From contig NC_063013.1 of assembly GCF_020509005.1 (NCBI RefSeq), forward strand, positions 6,696,001-6,760,000: 64,000 nucleotides of DNA. Direction: 5' to 3'. The DNA is from Fulvia fulva (Eukaryota > Ascomycota > Dothideomycetes > Mycosphaerellales > Mycosphaerellaceae). The notes beneath the pieces were generated by a model. It had not been told where the DNA came from and ran no database searches. It saw only the letters and a list, made by a program, of their open reading frames with translations. This document shows, one piece after another, positions 40,061 to 49,906 of this stretch; position 1 is the first letter of the stretch, and every line of letters starts with the position of its first letter. Made by a program: the position numbers and the translations under genes.

Positions 40061-41624
40061 CTAATCGAGGATATTGATTCCTTTAGCGGGAAATGCATGC
40101 CGAAAGATCCGCGTGAGAACACTTTGTGGCAGATCGAATAGATGTGTAGGTGGTCGGACGCCGAACGGGCATTGTTCAAGCTGCTTCATGGAACAGATGT
40201 GTCGAATGACTGGGGGCACAGATAGGCCCACTCTCTTGTTGTGTATTGCGACGTTGAGCTTTCGCACGAGTGATTTCCTGGTGCCGTCGTGCTCTTGTCC
40301 CCGGATGTAATAGTAGATGATCAGCCTGGGGGCGGCCCCGAACGGAATGCTAGCGACATGCCTGAGGTCTGCGAGCTGTGTAGATAACATTGCATCCTCT
40401 TGATCTTCGAAGCCATCATTTACTGCGGAGGTTATGAGAGAATCAGCTGCCCCGGAAGCACACAAATCCTTCCAACTCGGCGTGTCCCAGAAAGAGTCGT
40501 CCCATTGTATAGTCAGGCTTTCAAGCTCAGGGAAGCCATAGGTCAAGATGGTAGCGATCCTCGACCAACTTGTCGTGAAGCCGAGCCCACTGATTCGGAC
40601 TCTCTTGATTCTGGCGGGATGGTCATGTAAGAAGGCAAGGCAAGCATTTGCGCTGCCGTGGAAATGGAACGTCCGGTCGTAGAGCTTGTCAACGCTGCAG
40701 TTGTAGCGCTTCCAGTTCACTCGAAGCAGGTTGGCGCAAAGTTCAAGGGACGGAGCCTCCTCTGCATTGCCGATGAAGGAAGAAGCAGTGACAATCATTG
40801 GCCAGCCAAGGTACGTGCATCGGTCTATCCTACCAGCTCGTTTCACCAGGTATGTCGTCTGTTCCGTAGGTAGAGGCGCTTTCAGTCCTTTCGGAAAGTC
40901 GACAATCCTGACACGACCTGGTGGGCACAGAATCCCGACTATGGTGGAGAAGACATTGTCCGGAAGCTTCAGCAGCTCTGTTTGGGGGCGTTGCGAGACT
41001 ACGAGCTCGACCTGCGTCAGCTCAGAGCGCGCAAGAAGCTCTTCTTTACGCTCTGCCCTTCTTTCTCCTCGATAGTTGAAGCCTCCCGTTGTCCGGCTGT
41101 GTCGTGAAGTGTGGAGTACTCGGACAGGCAGGCCTCCTGTGCATGAGCTGGTCGAGTGATACTCACCATGTCCATCAGCGTAACCCAGGTGTTCGGTAGA
41201 GACGAAAGCATTATCCAGGTATTCTCCAGTCCAGCGAACGTCCTTGAACTCGATCTTGTCGAATGTGACTTGATGGAAGTCGACATTATATAAGTGCGCA
41301 TTCTCCAGCTTGACCGCGTTGAAAGTCGTGTCCGAGAACCTGCAATCCGTGAACGTGACGTTGTTCCAGTTGCAGTCCTTCACGTGGACATTTCGAACTT
41401 CGCAGTCTGTGAAGCGGACCTTTGAGATTGTTGACTCATCGTACTCAATATCGAAGTCATGCCTGTCACATATCAGCCCACAGCCATGCTAAAACGGCTA
41501 CTGAGTCAGCTTACTTTGTACTCTCTGCATCGCCATCACCCAAGTTCCTCTCCTCACGCACCCGACATAGATCGAGTGCTCCAACCAAATCTTTCAACAC
41601 CTCATTCGCCCTCGAAGACGCCAT
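40061..41624 (-). CDS. F-box-like protein with N-terminal pentapeptide repeats, truncated
   Basis: Exons are 41624-41515 and 41462-40061. The 52-bp intron (gtaagc...gacag) joins in phase to make STKHDFDIEYDE. The product to the first stop is 503 aa. Residues about 45-100 are pentapeptide-like (VHVKDCNWNNVTFTDCRF, FSDTTFNAVKLENAHLYNVD), each fifth residue being small or aromatic, the pattern of a right-handed beta helix. Two F-box-like segments follow: LLKLPDNVFSTIVGIL, and LFDLPQSVLTRIFRHAFPAK near the end. The second is followed at once by TAG. The frame beyond the stop codes for more of the same architecture, so the gene has probably been shortened. Whether the 503-aa product works is unknown. 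Confidence 0.66.
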
Positions 41625-41653
41625 CGTCTACCACCTCCCACCTCCAGCAGGCG

Positions 41654-41881
41654 TTACTGTATAATCGGCGCCGTCCTGTCCCTATCGCGAGTCACCGTGT
41701 AGCCCTTTTTATGATCCTTCCTCCTATCGTCCCTCTCCCTCTGCTTCCGACTATACTTCCTCGACTTCTCGCGACGCTCAGGGTTGGAATGCTTCCACTG
41801 TCCCCAGACGAAGAAGAGGAAGATGCCAGTCCAGGTGAGGAGGGTGGTTTTGCTGCCGATGCCGGCTTTTCGGGGTGGCAT
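41654..41881 (-). CDS. small single-span basic membrane protein
   Basis: This 75-aa protein starts with ATG at 41881 (MPPRKAGIGSKTTLLTWTGI). Residues 12-25 form one hydrophobic span (LLTWTGIFLFFVWGQW). The tail is very basic and acidic (SRKYSRKQRERDDRRKDHKK). An upstream in-frame stretch has no better start. The layout resembles small fungal ER or mitochondrial membrane proteins, but I cannot name it. Its stop lies 30 bp before the start of the F-box/pentapeptide gene on the same strand. Confidence 0.58.
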   Translation of the reverse strand: MPPRKAGIGSKTTLLTWTGIFLFFVWGQWKHSNPERREKSRKYSRKQRERDDRRKDHKKGYTVTRDRDRTAPIIQ

Positions 41882-42280
41882 TGGCGGGAGTGGTTGTTGT
41901 GGTAGCTGAATTGAGGAATGGTGTGTCGGTGGTGGCAAGTCTCAGTGTTGATGTTGGGGAAGACCCGAAGTGGTGCTGTGGTCTTTAAGTTGTTGTGATG
42001 GTGGTCGAGTGCTTATGCGCGGTGGTGTTGTATGTGTTGGTGCCTAACCTGATGGACGTGAGCAGCAGACACAAGTGGTTCGGCTCATCAAGATTTTCGC
42101 ATGTGCGTGTTGAGAAGAGTCACAATTTCCTTGCGGTCTGTGCGAAGCAAAAAGGACAGGGGCCAGCCCGCTTTGACCATGCCCCACGAACAAGCGAGAA
42201 GAAGTGAATGTAGTAGTGTGCTCTGAGACGGAAATGTGCATTATATACAACTACCTTACACAAGGCTATGAATGCCTCAA
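41882..42280. other. intergenic region
   Basis: It contains the promoter of the small membrane protein and the 3' UTR of the Ede1-like gene. No gene is seen. Confidence 0.5.
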
Positions 42281-45028
42281 TTAGTGACCAGTCAAATGAT
42301 CGACTGCCTGTAAATGTGTCAGTGTCCTGCAAGTGACTCGAAACTCGAAATCTTTCACGAACTCACCTTATTAATGTCATAATCATACTTCTCAAGCGCT
42401 TGTAGTGCTTCCATCCTGGGGTATCCCATGCCAGTCAATCTCTTCAAGATAGGGTCATCGTGCTCTGTTCCCGGTGTAATGGCGCCCCCTCGATCAGGCA
42501 TGCTCGGTTTCGACACCGGTATCGAGGGAGGGCTGGGGAAGCCATGTGCAAATTGTGGCGTGGAAGAGCTGCCGTTTGTAGGTGGCGCACCCCATGGATC
42601 AGTCGGCAGCGAAGTATCTACCTCCTTCGAGTTGTCCAGTCCAGAGAAGATGGCATCCCAGTCTTGCTTCGCATCTTGTGGTGTATGCTGGATGCTACTC
42701 TCGCCAGTTGCACCGCTGAAAGCGCTAGTCGATGACGCCGACTGGCCGAAGCTTGAAAGACCGCTGCTTTCTGGATGATGCAACGTCCTGCTCGCTGCGA
42801 CCGGAGTTTGCTGTGAGGACGCCATAGTATTGGTCATGCTTACGGCAGGTGAATCGAATGCTGGGTTGAACTCGGTGCTTTGCTCGCCATTTGAGCCGAA
42901 GTCAAAATCAGTGCCGACCCTATCAGCCTCTTTTGCTTCGGACAAGTCATCAAAAGCATCAAAGTCATCGAACGCATTCTTTGACTTGCTTGGCGCAGCG
43001 GATCCCACTGCACTGGTAGATGCAGTGGGAGTGTGGAAGGCATTTTGTAGAGTGCCTGCTGCCGGAGCTACCTCAGTGGTCGTTGCAACAGCTGAAAGGC
43101 CCTCATTCGGCGGTGGTTGACTTGTGGGATCTTCTCTTGCAGGCAACAAAAGACCTCCGAACTTTGGGTCAAAGTGGTTCTCCTCTGTACGCTCACCACT
43201 GCCACCATGCGCGACGTCATCACTTTCATCGTAAGCTGGCGGGGACCGATGAGCATTTGCAGGAGGAAGTCCGCTGGCAGCCGTTGCACCTGCGCCTGTT
43301 GCCGCTGCAGCCTTCTGAGCAGATGTCTCCGCAGCAGGCCCACGTGGCGGTGAGCCGAAGTTGTCATCGAATCCTCTTTCGTCTTCACTGTCGGACTCCT
43401 CCTCAGGCTCCAAGCTCTCGATCGGTGGGAACTCAGAGCCCGAGGCCTTCGGCGCTGGCTGGCTTGAAGGCACAGCAAACGGATCATCATGGTCTTTTGC
43501 GCTCTCCTTAGCTTTATGAGTCTCGCCAAAGCCAGCAAACATGGAGTCGAAGTCGTCGTTCGCTGCAGTCGGACCTGTGTGGGCTGGCGCTGGCGCAGCT
43601 TCTTCATCAGGAAACGCTCCAGGCATATGCTCTTGTACCACAGTCTCTGGTGTCGGATCCTCAGCACCACTTCGAGGCGCATCATTTGTGAAAGTCTCGT
43701 CTGTGACTGACGATGCATCTCGAGGCGTCTGAACCTCTCCCGCTCTGCTGGCAGGTGGAATCACCCTTACTGAGCTAGCGTCGCTGTCTGGCGCCTTGCC
43801 ATCGACTGCGAGCACGGGCAAATGCGATGCAGTGAATTGTTTGCTCGGTGGCGGCGGTGGGGGCTCTGCAACTTGCGGCCTTTCCTTGGCCTGCTCCGAC
43901 AAAGGAGGAGTAGCGGCTGGAGTGTGCTCCCCCATTGATGATACACTCTGAATAGAGTCAGACATACCAACAGCGCCAGCTCCAATAGCAGCCCCTGCAA
44001 GGCCAGCGACGGCAGCGGGTGCAGCACGATTTGCGAAACTGGTGGGAGGTGGTGTGCCACTTCTGCTGCCTCCTGGACCAGCACCACCAAAGGCGGCCGA
44101 AGGCCCGAACAGAGCATCAAACGCGCTCGGTGTGGGTCCTGAGGATGTACCGGTGTGCTGTGGGCTAATGGCTCGTTCTTGTCCATCGTTGCTAGGCTTC
44201 CTGAAGAACGGGTTGGTCGAGCTCAGGGCTGGGCTTGCCAAGTTTGAAGCCACTGCAGGAGGACTGGCGACAGGCTCTACGGCCGCGGCTGATCGTGCTG
44301 CCTCATCTCGCTCTGCTGCCTCGCGTTCGAGATTTGATTTCTCGGTCTGTAGCCTGTCCCGTTCGCTTTCGTTGGTGGCAAGCTGCTTCCTGTTGATACT
44401 CGCAAGGCCTTTCTGTTGCCTGGCATCCAACTTCAGTTTCTCGACCTCGGGCTTGAGCCTCGCAACCTCAGCGTTGATCTCAGAGATGCGTTGTTTGATG
44501 GTGGCATTTTCCTGCTGATCGGTCTGCAGCGCTTGAGAAAGTGTTTGATGCTGGGTCAGGATATCTTGATAGTTTCCTTCCAGCATAGCGAGCTCCTGGC
44601 CGAGCTTCTTCGTCGAGTCTTTCGAAGCTGCTAGCTGCTGCTCCAGCTCCTTGACTGTGCGCACCTCCTGCTCAAATTGCGATCTGAACTGTTGTAGACG
44701 GAGCTCCAGGTCTCGCTTCTGGTTGTTGGTGGCAGTAAGATCAGCTTGCGTTGTCGCCTTCTTCGCTTGTGTCTGTTCCATTTGTCCTCTGAGATTGCCT
44801 ATCTGGTTGCTCATGTTGGCAAGCTCCGTGGTCTCGTTGGTCAGCTTACTGCTTTCCGCAGCGTGCGTGTCGTTGTCTCCTAGCAGATCGTCCGAAGCCT
44901 GCGGGACTGGTTGCTGCGGCAGTCCACGAGCCTGATTGGATCCAACTGACCCGCCAGTGGTTTGCGAGGCTAGGCTGGCGCCGAAGGCGGATGTAGGCAG
45001 AAACGGCTTAAACATGCCTCCAGGCCCT

Positions 45029-45071
<43 letters not shown>

Positions 45072-46565
45072 AGCCATTTGACTGAGGTTGCTGAAACTGG
45101 GCCGGACTGCTCGGCGTGGCTGGTGAACCTCCGCTGAAGGGATCCCTGGTAGCAGAAGCACCAGTACCCTGTGGTTGCAATACTGGTGCCTGTGATTGTG
45201 GCTGTGAGCTCGACACCTCATCAAGGCCGAACAGATCATCTGCGGCGGACTTTGGCATAGTAGGAGCGTTCGCAGTGTTGTCGAACGCCGGCGCCGTCGA
45301 TTGTGTCTGCTGGGTCTGCTTTCGTAGACTTGGTGGGATCAACGCAGGTGGCAAGAAAGCTGGCAAAGGAGGCGCGTTAGGGGCACGCTGTTGTCGTATG
45401 AGGTACATGGCCACTGCGAATTCATCCTTGTTGAGTTGACCTTCACTGTTGATGTCTGAAAGATCCCAAATCTGGGCCAGACTCTCCTCTGGCAGGCGTG
45501 AATCGGAGAAGAACTGTACAGCTTGTTCACCAGTGATGACTCCACGCCTTTGGGTGTCAATGGTGTTGAAGAACTGATCAAACTTCGCCTTGTCCGCTGG
45601 CGTGATGAGCCATGGTGTGCCGCTCGTCTGTGCAGAAAGTGGGGGTGTAGCACCGAATGCGCCGGGAGGCCGTGCCAATGGACTTTGTGCCCTAGGTACG
45701 GGTGTGGCAGAGTTGCCCGTGAGCTGTCTTGGTATGGCGGTCGTCGTCAAGGGGGCAGTGCCTTGCCTGCTTGGTGGCGCGCCACGTCTTGCCGCTGCCT
45801 CGTATAGCCCGGGCGGCAGTATCGTAGGCAATGCAGTCATGGCGCGATTCTTCATACTGGTCAACAGATGCATGGCGATGAGGAACTCGGTCTGGTCCAG
45901 AGCTCCCTTCTGCTCGCGATCTGAAAGGTTCCATATCCGTCCAAGCACTTCATTGGGCAGTCCCGCTCTTTCAAAGATGGCCTTTGCCGTGGCACCATCC
46001 AAAAGTCCATTCTGCGCCCCCGATCGTTCAAACAAGCCCGAATACTGCTGCACCTTCTGCGGATCCAGCGGAGGCACCCGGATCGGTCCTTGAGCAGAAC
46101 TTTGTGCTTGTAGAGGATTGGGTGGGGGTGCGCCTCCCGCAGGACGGGGCACACCACTTCCTCCTGCCACTCCTGCTGCGCCTACACCTGGTATCTGCAG
46201 CCCCTCAAACTTCGGTATCGGCCCTGGCTTGAATGCCAGCTCTGTGCTCGGCTCTCTTCCTGCCTGGTAGTGTCCAATCAATCTCAGCACCATGCAGAAG
46301 CCCGGCTTGGTGAGTAAGCCTCTGTTCTCCGTGTCTGCGACCTGCCATATCTCGCCGAGGACGTTGGGGGACAGTTTCGTTCGCTCGAAGAAGGACACGG
46401 CGTTCTCTCCCGTCACGACGCCGAGTTGGTCCCTGTCGGCCTGCGCGAACAAGAAGCCGAACGCGCGCTTCTCTTCGGGCGAGAGATTCAGGATAGCATG
46501 TTCTGCTGTCGTGTTAGTAGTCGTCGTTCGCGGTGACTGCGGATGTGTTCACCCTGGTCTGACAT
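42281..46565 (-). CDS. EDE1: Ede1/Eps15-type endocytic scaffold (EH domains, UBA)
   Basis: This protein is an early-arriving scaffold at clathrin endocytic sites. It binds NPF motifs and ubiquitinated cargo. Exons are 46565-46553 (13 nt, MSDQ), 46505-42367 and 42307-42281. The first intron is 47 bp with a TACTAAC branch. The last exon adds AVDHLTGH after DYDINK. The product is 1392 aa. There are three EH domains at about 15-95, 150-240 and 300-390, with EF-hand-like D/N loops and the tryptophans of LGRIWNLSD and LAQIWDLSD. A Gln/Pro-rich linker follows, then a coiled coil at about 570-730 (LRGQMEQTQAKKATTQADLT) and a disordered region. The UBA domain closes the protein (LTGMGYPRMEALQALEKYDY). 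The coding frame is open throughout and the gene looks intact. Confidence 0.93.
45028..45069. repeat. CAG/CTG trinucleotide repeat encoding polyglutamine
   Basis: On the coding (minus) strand 12 CAG codons are followed by two CAA codons, giving Q14 between SNGF and GPGGM. It sits in the linker after the EH domains of the Ede1-like protein. Repeats of this kind vary in length between strains. Confidence 0.9.
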
Positions 46566-46988
46566 GTTGCCGAGCGGGCGGATAGCATTAGGTGGAGGGA
46601 TATGCCAGCCCGCGTGTATTGCAGCAGAGACGGTGGCACTCGCTCCAATGATACACGCGACGAGGCACTACTGCGACAAGATGGTATGGACAGCACGTGT
46701 TTGTCAGGATCGTTGGGTGGGATGGCTGGTCGTTTCAGCACAGCATCGAGACACGCCGTTCACCAAGAGCTCCGAGAGCATGGGCCACCCGCCTGCAGCG
46801 TCATCACAGCTGAGCTCCCGTTCCGATGGCCGAGCAGCGCGTGTGCAACATGCAATGCGTCCGCTATGATACTGTCACGTCCCAGGCGTGTGGGCCGATA
46901 GCCCGGTGAACAGACTTCACGTCGCCCAGGTGGCGTTACAGTACCTCGTCCTCATCGTCAACTTCCATGCTTCACCGTCGATCCCACC
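46566..46988. other. divergent intergenic region
   Basis: It contains the promoter of the Ede1-like gene and possibly that of the uncertain plus-strand gene at 46989. No other feature is seen. Confidence 0.4.
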
Positions 46989-47372
46989 ATGGCCTCGTCG
47001 GGTACCCTGATGCGCCGGCTACAGGACCGACTGGACAAGATCTTCATCCCCATGGCACGTTTCGTCGAGTGTTGTAGACGGCGATGCGTTTACCTTGTTC
47101 GGGCCTTGCTTGCCACATTGCCATTAAGCACCCTTCGATTCATGCACGATCTCATGCTTTACATGCTTGTGACACCCGATGGCCCAAAATCAGGCAGTTC
47201 TGGGCTACAGACTCGGCAGGCTTTTGAACGCAAACTCCTGCCAACTACGGCTGGCCACGTTGTTGAAGGAGACTGTATCATCTGCAAGTCAACCTATGAC
47301 CAGCCAGCAAGTTTTGTGGAGTTTGAGAAGGGGGAGAGGGGGTGGTGGAGGAGGATTTGTTGTTGGCGTTGA
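46989..47372 (+). CDS. uncertain RING-like ORF, possibly frameshifted
   Basis: The ATG at 46989 opens 127 codons (MASSGTLMRRLQDRLDKIFI). A hydrophobic segment (LVRALLATLPLSTLRFMHDL) and a CIICKSTYDQ motif follow. About 40 codons on, in another frame, LRLGCRHKVHVSLDLALD resembles the middle of a RING finger and stays open to 47706. No clear intron joins the two frames. A change in the g-rich run near 47330-47350 would do it. This could be a RING-type ubiquitin ligase broken by a small indel, or an unrelated ORF. Confidence 0.3.
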   Translation: MASSGTLMRRLQDRLDKIFIPMARFVECCRRRCVYLVRALLATLPLSTLRFMHDLMLYMLVTPDGPKSGSSGLQTRQAFERKLLPTTAGHVVEGDCIICKSTYDQPASFVEFEKGERGWWRRICCWR

Positions 47373-47774
47373 GGGCGGGATGTTGAAGGAGGTGCTGCTG
47401 GATATCGCAGATTCTCCCGACACCTCACTCGACCTCACGCGGATAGCCTCACTACGGCTGGGCTGTAGGCACAAGGTCCACGTCTCACTCGACCTCGCGC
47501 TGGATACAGACGAAGATGCGTCCAGCTGGACTTCAAACTTCACGGCTGTACAGTATTGGCGCCGCATCCATCTCGACACACGTCAGCAGCCGGATGCCCA
47601 ACAGATCATGCCAGTCTATGATTTGTACGACAAGAAGCGCGTAACCCGCGGACCTACAAAATGTCATGCTCCTGTGCTTCATAGCATTACAAGAAGCACA
47701 CGTTGATGAAGCGGCCTAACTCGGATAGCGCCAATATTGTAGAAACTTCTAAAGGTCTTGCAATGTAGCTCAGT

Positions 47775-48986
47775 CTACCACACCTCAAAGAACAAAAACC
47801 CAACCACACTAAGCAAACCACAACCCACCACCCCCCTCCCTCCCAACACCCCACCCCCTTCTCCCTTCTTCGGCTCATTGACCGTCCCCGAAATCACACT
47901 CTCATTCCCAAAGAACATCGTCCTTCCCGTCCTATTCCCCTCATTGCCCCTAACCTCCGGCGCCACTGTCTGATCCGGCACCTCACAAACTCTGCCTCCC
48001 TCCTCACACACCCCCATCTCCCCTCCCTCGCTCGAATTGAAGTACCCCTTGACATAACTCACCACCATCACCGCATCCTGTTCAGGGGGTCCACCGCTCC
48101 ATCCTTCATTTCCGTTACTCCAGTGGCTTAGATGGGTTTTGCCAGCTTTGTTCGGGACGTTGTCTCTCATTGTTCTGAGCAGCACTCCATCGGCGTAAAA
48201 ATCGACGCGGTCGGGGAGCCAGTCGAAGCGGTATTCGTGGTATCCCTCCTGCGGCTGGAAGGATAAGTCCTGTAGACTGAAATCCGCACTTCCAGGGTCC
48301 ACATAACCCTGCTGTGCGCTCTCGGGACTCTGCAGCACGAGGTTCACCACCCCACCGCCACCAGCAGATCGCTCCAGCTGTTGCCTTGACAAGAACTCGA
48401 AATCAATCTCCCTCTCATCATCCACATAAAAAAAGAAAGCCCCACACGTCCCCCCAACCCCCGTAACCTTCATCCCCACCCTCCAACTCCCATAGAGCAC
48501 ATCCATCCTACTAGTGACAATCTCACTCATCCCCACCATCCTCCCCCCACTCCCACTCCCACTCCCATCCCCTTCCTCACTCTCTACCAACTCCCCCCTA
48601 ACCCACAACTCCAACCCAGGATCTCCACCCCTCACACCCTCCCCTCCCCAATCCCAACCCCTTAGGACAGGATTGGGGACGACATTCTCCACCCGACTCG
48701 CCTTCCCGTACGGTCCCCGTGCAAGAGCCGGGGTGACATTGCAAGCTTGTGGCATCCAGATGTGGTCGGTGGAGAGGTTGTGCATGTGGAGGAAATCGGA
48801 TTCTAGGGCTTGGGTGAAGAGGGCGTGGTGGTGGTGGGGGGAGGTGGTGGTGGAGTTGATGGTGTAGCCGCAGGGACAGGGTGGTGGTGGTGGTGGTGTT
48901 GCTAAGGCTGATGTGGTGGCGAGGAGGGTTGTGAGGAGGAGGAGCCGCCGGGGTGTATTTCGGGTGTTGGTGGTGGAGGAGGGCAT
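47775..48986 (-). CDS. secreted GPI-type glycoside hydrolase family 16 protein
   Basis: GH16 enzymes cleave or transfer beta-1,3 or beta-1,3-1,4 glucans, and in fungi many act on the cell wall. The 403-aa intronless protein begins MPSSTTNTRNTPRRLLLLTT, with a signal peptide ending near residue 29. The catalytic EIDFE signature lies in DEREIDFEFLS. The sandwich core includes EGYHEYRFDWLPDRVDFYAD and HWSNGNEGWSGGPP. A Cys-containing tail and a C-terminal hydrophobic segment (GVVGCGLLSVVGFLFFEVW) fit a GPI anchor. The 3' part of the gene has many CC-rich codons on the plus strand. It differs from Crh-type transglycosylases and looks more like the broad fungal GH16 group. Substrate uncertain. Confidence 0.87.
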   Translation of the reverse strand: MPSSTTNTRNTPRRLLLLTTLLATTSALATPPPPPPCPCGYTINSTTTSPHHHHALFTQALESDFLHMHNLSTDHIWMPQACNVTPALARGPYGKASRVENVVPNPVLRGWDWGGEGVRGGDPGLELWVRGELVESEEGDGSGSGSGGRMVGMSEIVTSRMDVLYGSWRVGMKVTGVGGTCGAFFFYVDDEREIDFEFLSRQQLERSAGGGGVVNLVLQSPESAQQGYVDPGSADFSLQDLSFQPQEGYHEYRFDWLPDRVDFYADGVLLRTMRDNVPNKAGKTHLSHWSNGNEGWSGGPPEQDAVMVVSYVKGYFNSSEGGEMGVCEEGGRVCEVPDQTVAPEVRGNEGNRTGRTMFFGNESVISGTVNEPKKGEGGGVLGGRGVVGCGLLSVVGFLFFEVW

Positions 48987-49906
48987 TGTTTTGCTTCTGT
49001 TTGTATGTTGAGTTTGTGATGTCTCATCTCATGAGAAAGGTGTATACTTTCTGTTTGGTGTAAACGCGACTCGAGTGCTGCTGAGAAGTCCCGCGTACCC
49101 GTCTCGTCTGTAGTGACGTTGTGGAAGGTGCGATTTGATAGTGGAGCCTTGTGTCACATGCTCTCGTGCGCTGGCCACAGCTTCTAGTGCGGCCGTTGGA
49201 AGTGATGCACAAGCGTTGTGACTGTGCAGCAGCTGCGCGACTTCATAGTACCTTCACGAGTATGCACACGCGTTTGCGAAAGTCATCTCTTCCCGCCTCA
49301 AACTACACGCCGCATCAATCCCAGCTCGCTTCTGCAGGTGTCCGTGTGAAGCGCCAGGCTGTCGTGGAACATAATGTCGCGATAAAGATAGCTATCTCGA
49401 AACCTGGCTACACAGCATTCGAACCACTGTAAGCTGCAGTGCAGGCACGACGACTCCGCGCCACCACCCGTTGTGACTCCCGCGCCACGGCGAGCAGTAT
49501 TTCGCGCCCGTTAAAATAGTTCCCTGGTATCATTCGAGAGCGAATCCACACACCTGCCCATCCGGCCTGAAGAAAATATAACCTCAATCTCTCTGAATTT
49601 CTCTGATCTCTTCCTTTCCTTTCTTCATTTCGTTACATCATTCCGTCGTATCCCCATTCGTTCCCTCCGTTGATCGCATATATGAGAGCCAAGATTGGCA
49701 GCCACCATATTTATGACTCGTCCCAATCCTTACACCACCGGCGAAAAGGCGAAGGAAGGGTATTTGTAACTGCCCAGGTAGTTGACTGATTTCGTCTTCT
49801 TCGCCCGCGGAGTCTTGGGCGACTTTGGCGGTTTTGGCGGGTTTGGCGATCTGGGCGATATGGGTTCAAAGAAAGAGCTTGCTGTAGTCTCTGTGGAGCT
49901 CCTAGA
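48987..49906. other. intergenic region
   Basis: Promoter of the GH16 gene and 3' UTR of the RasGEF gene. A pyrimidine-rich tract (about 49570-49640) is seen. No gene is supported. Confidence 0.45.
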
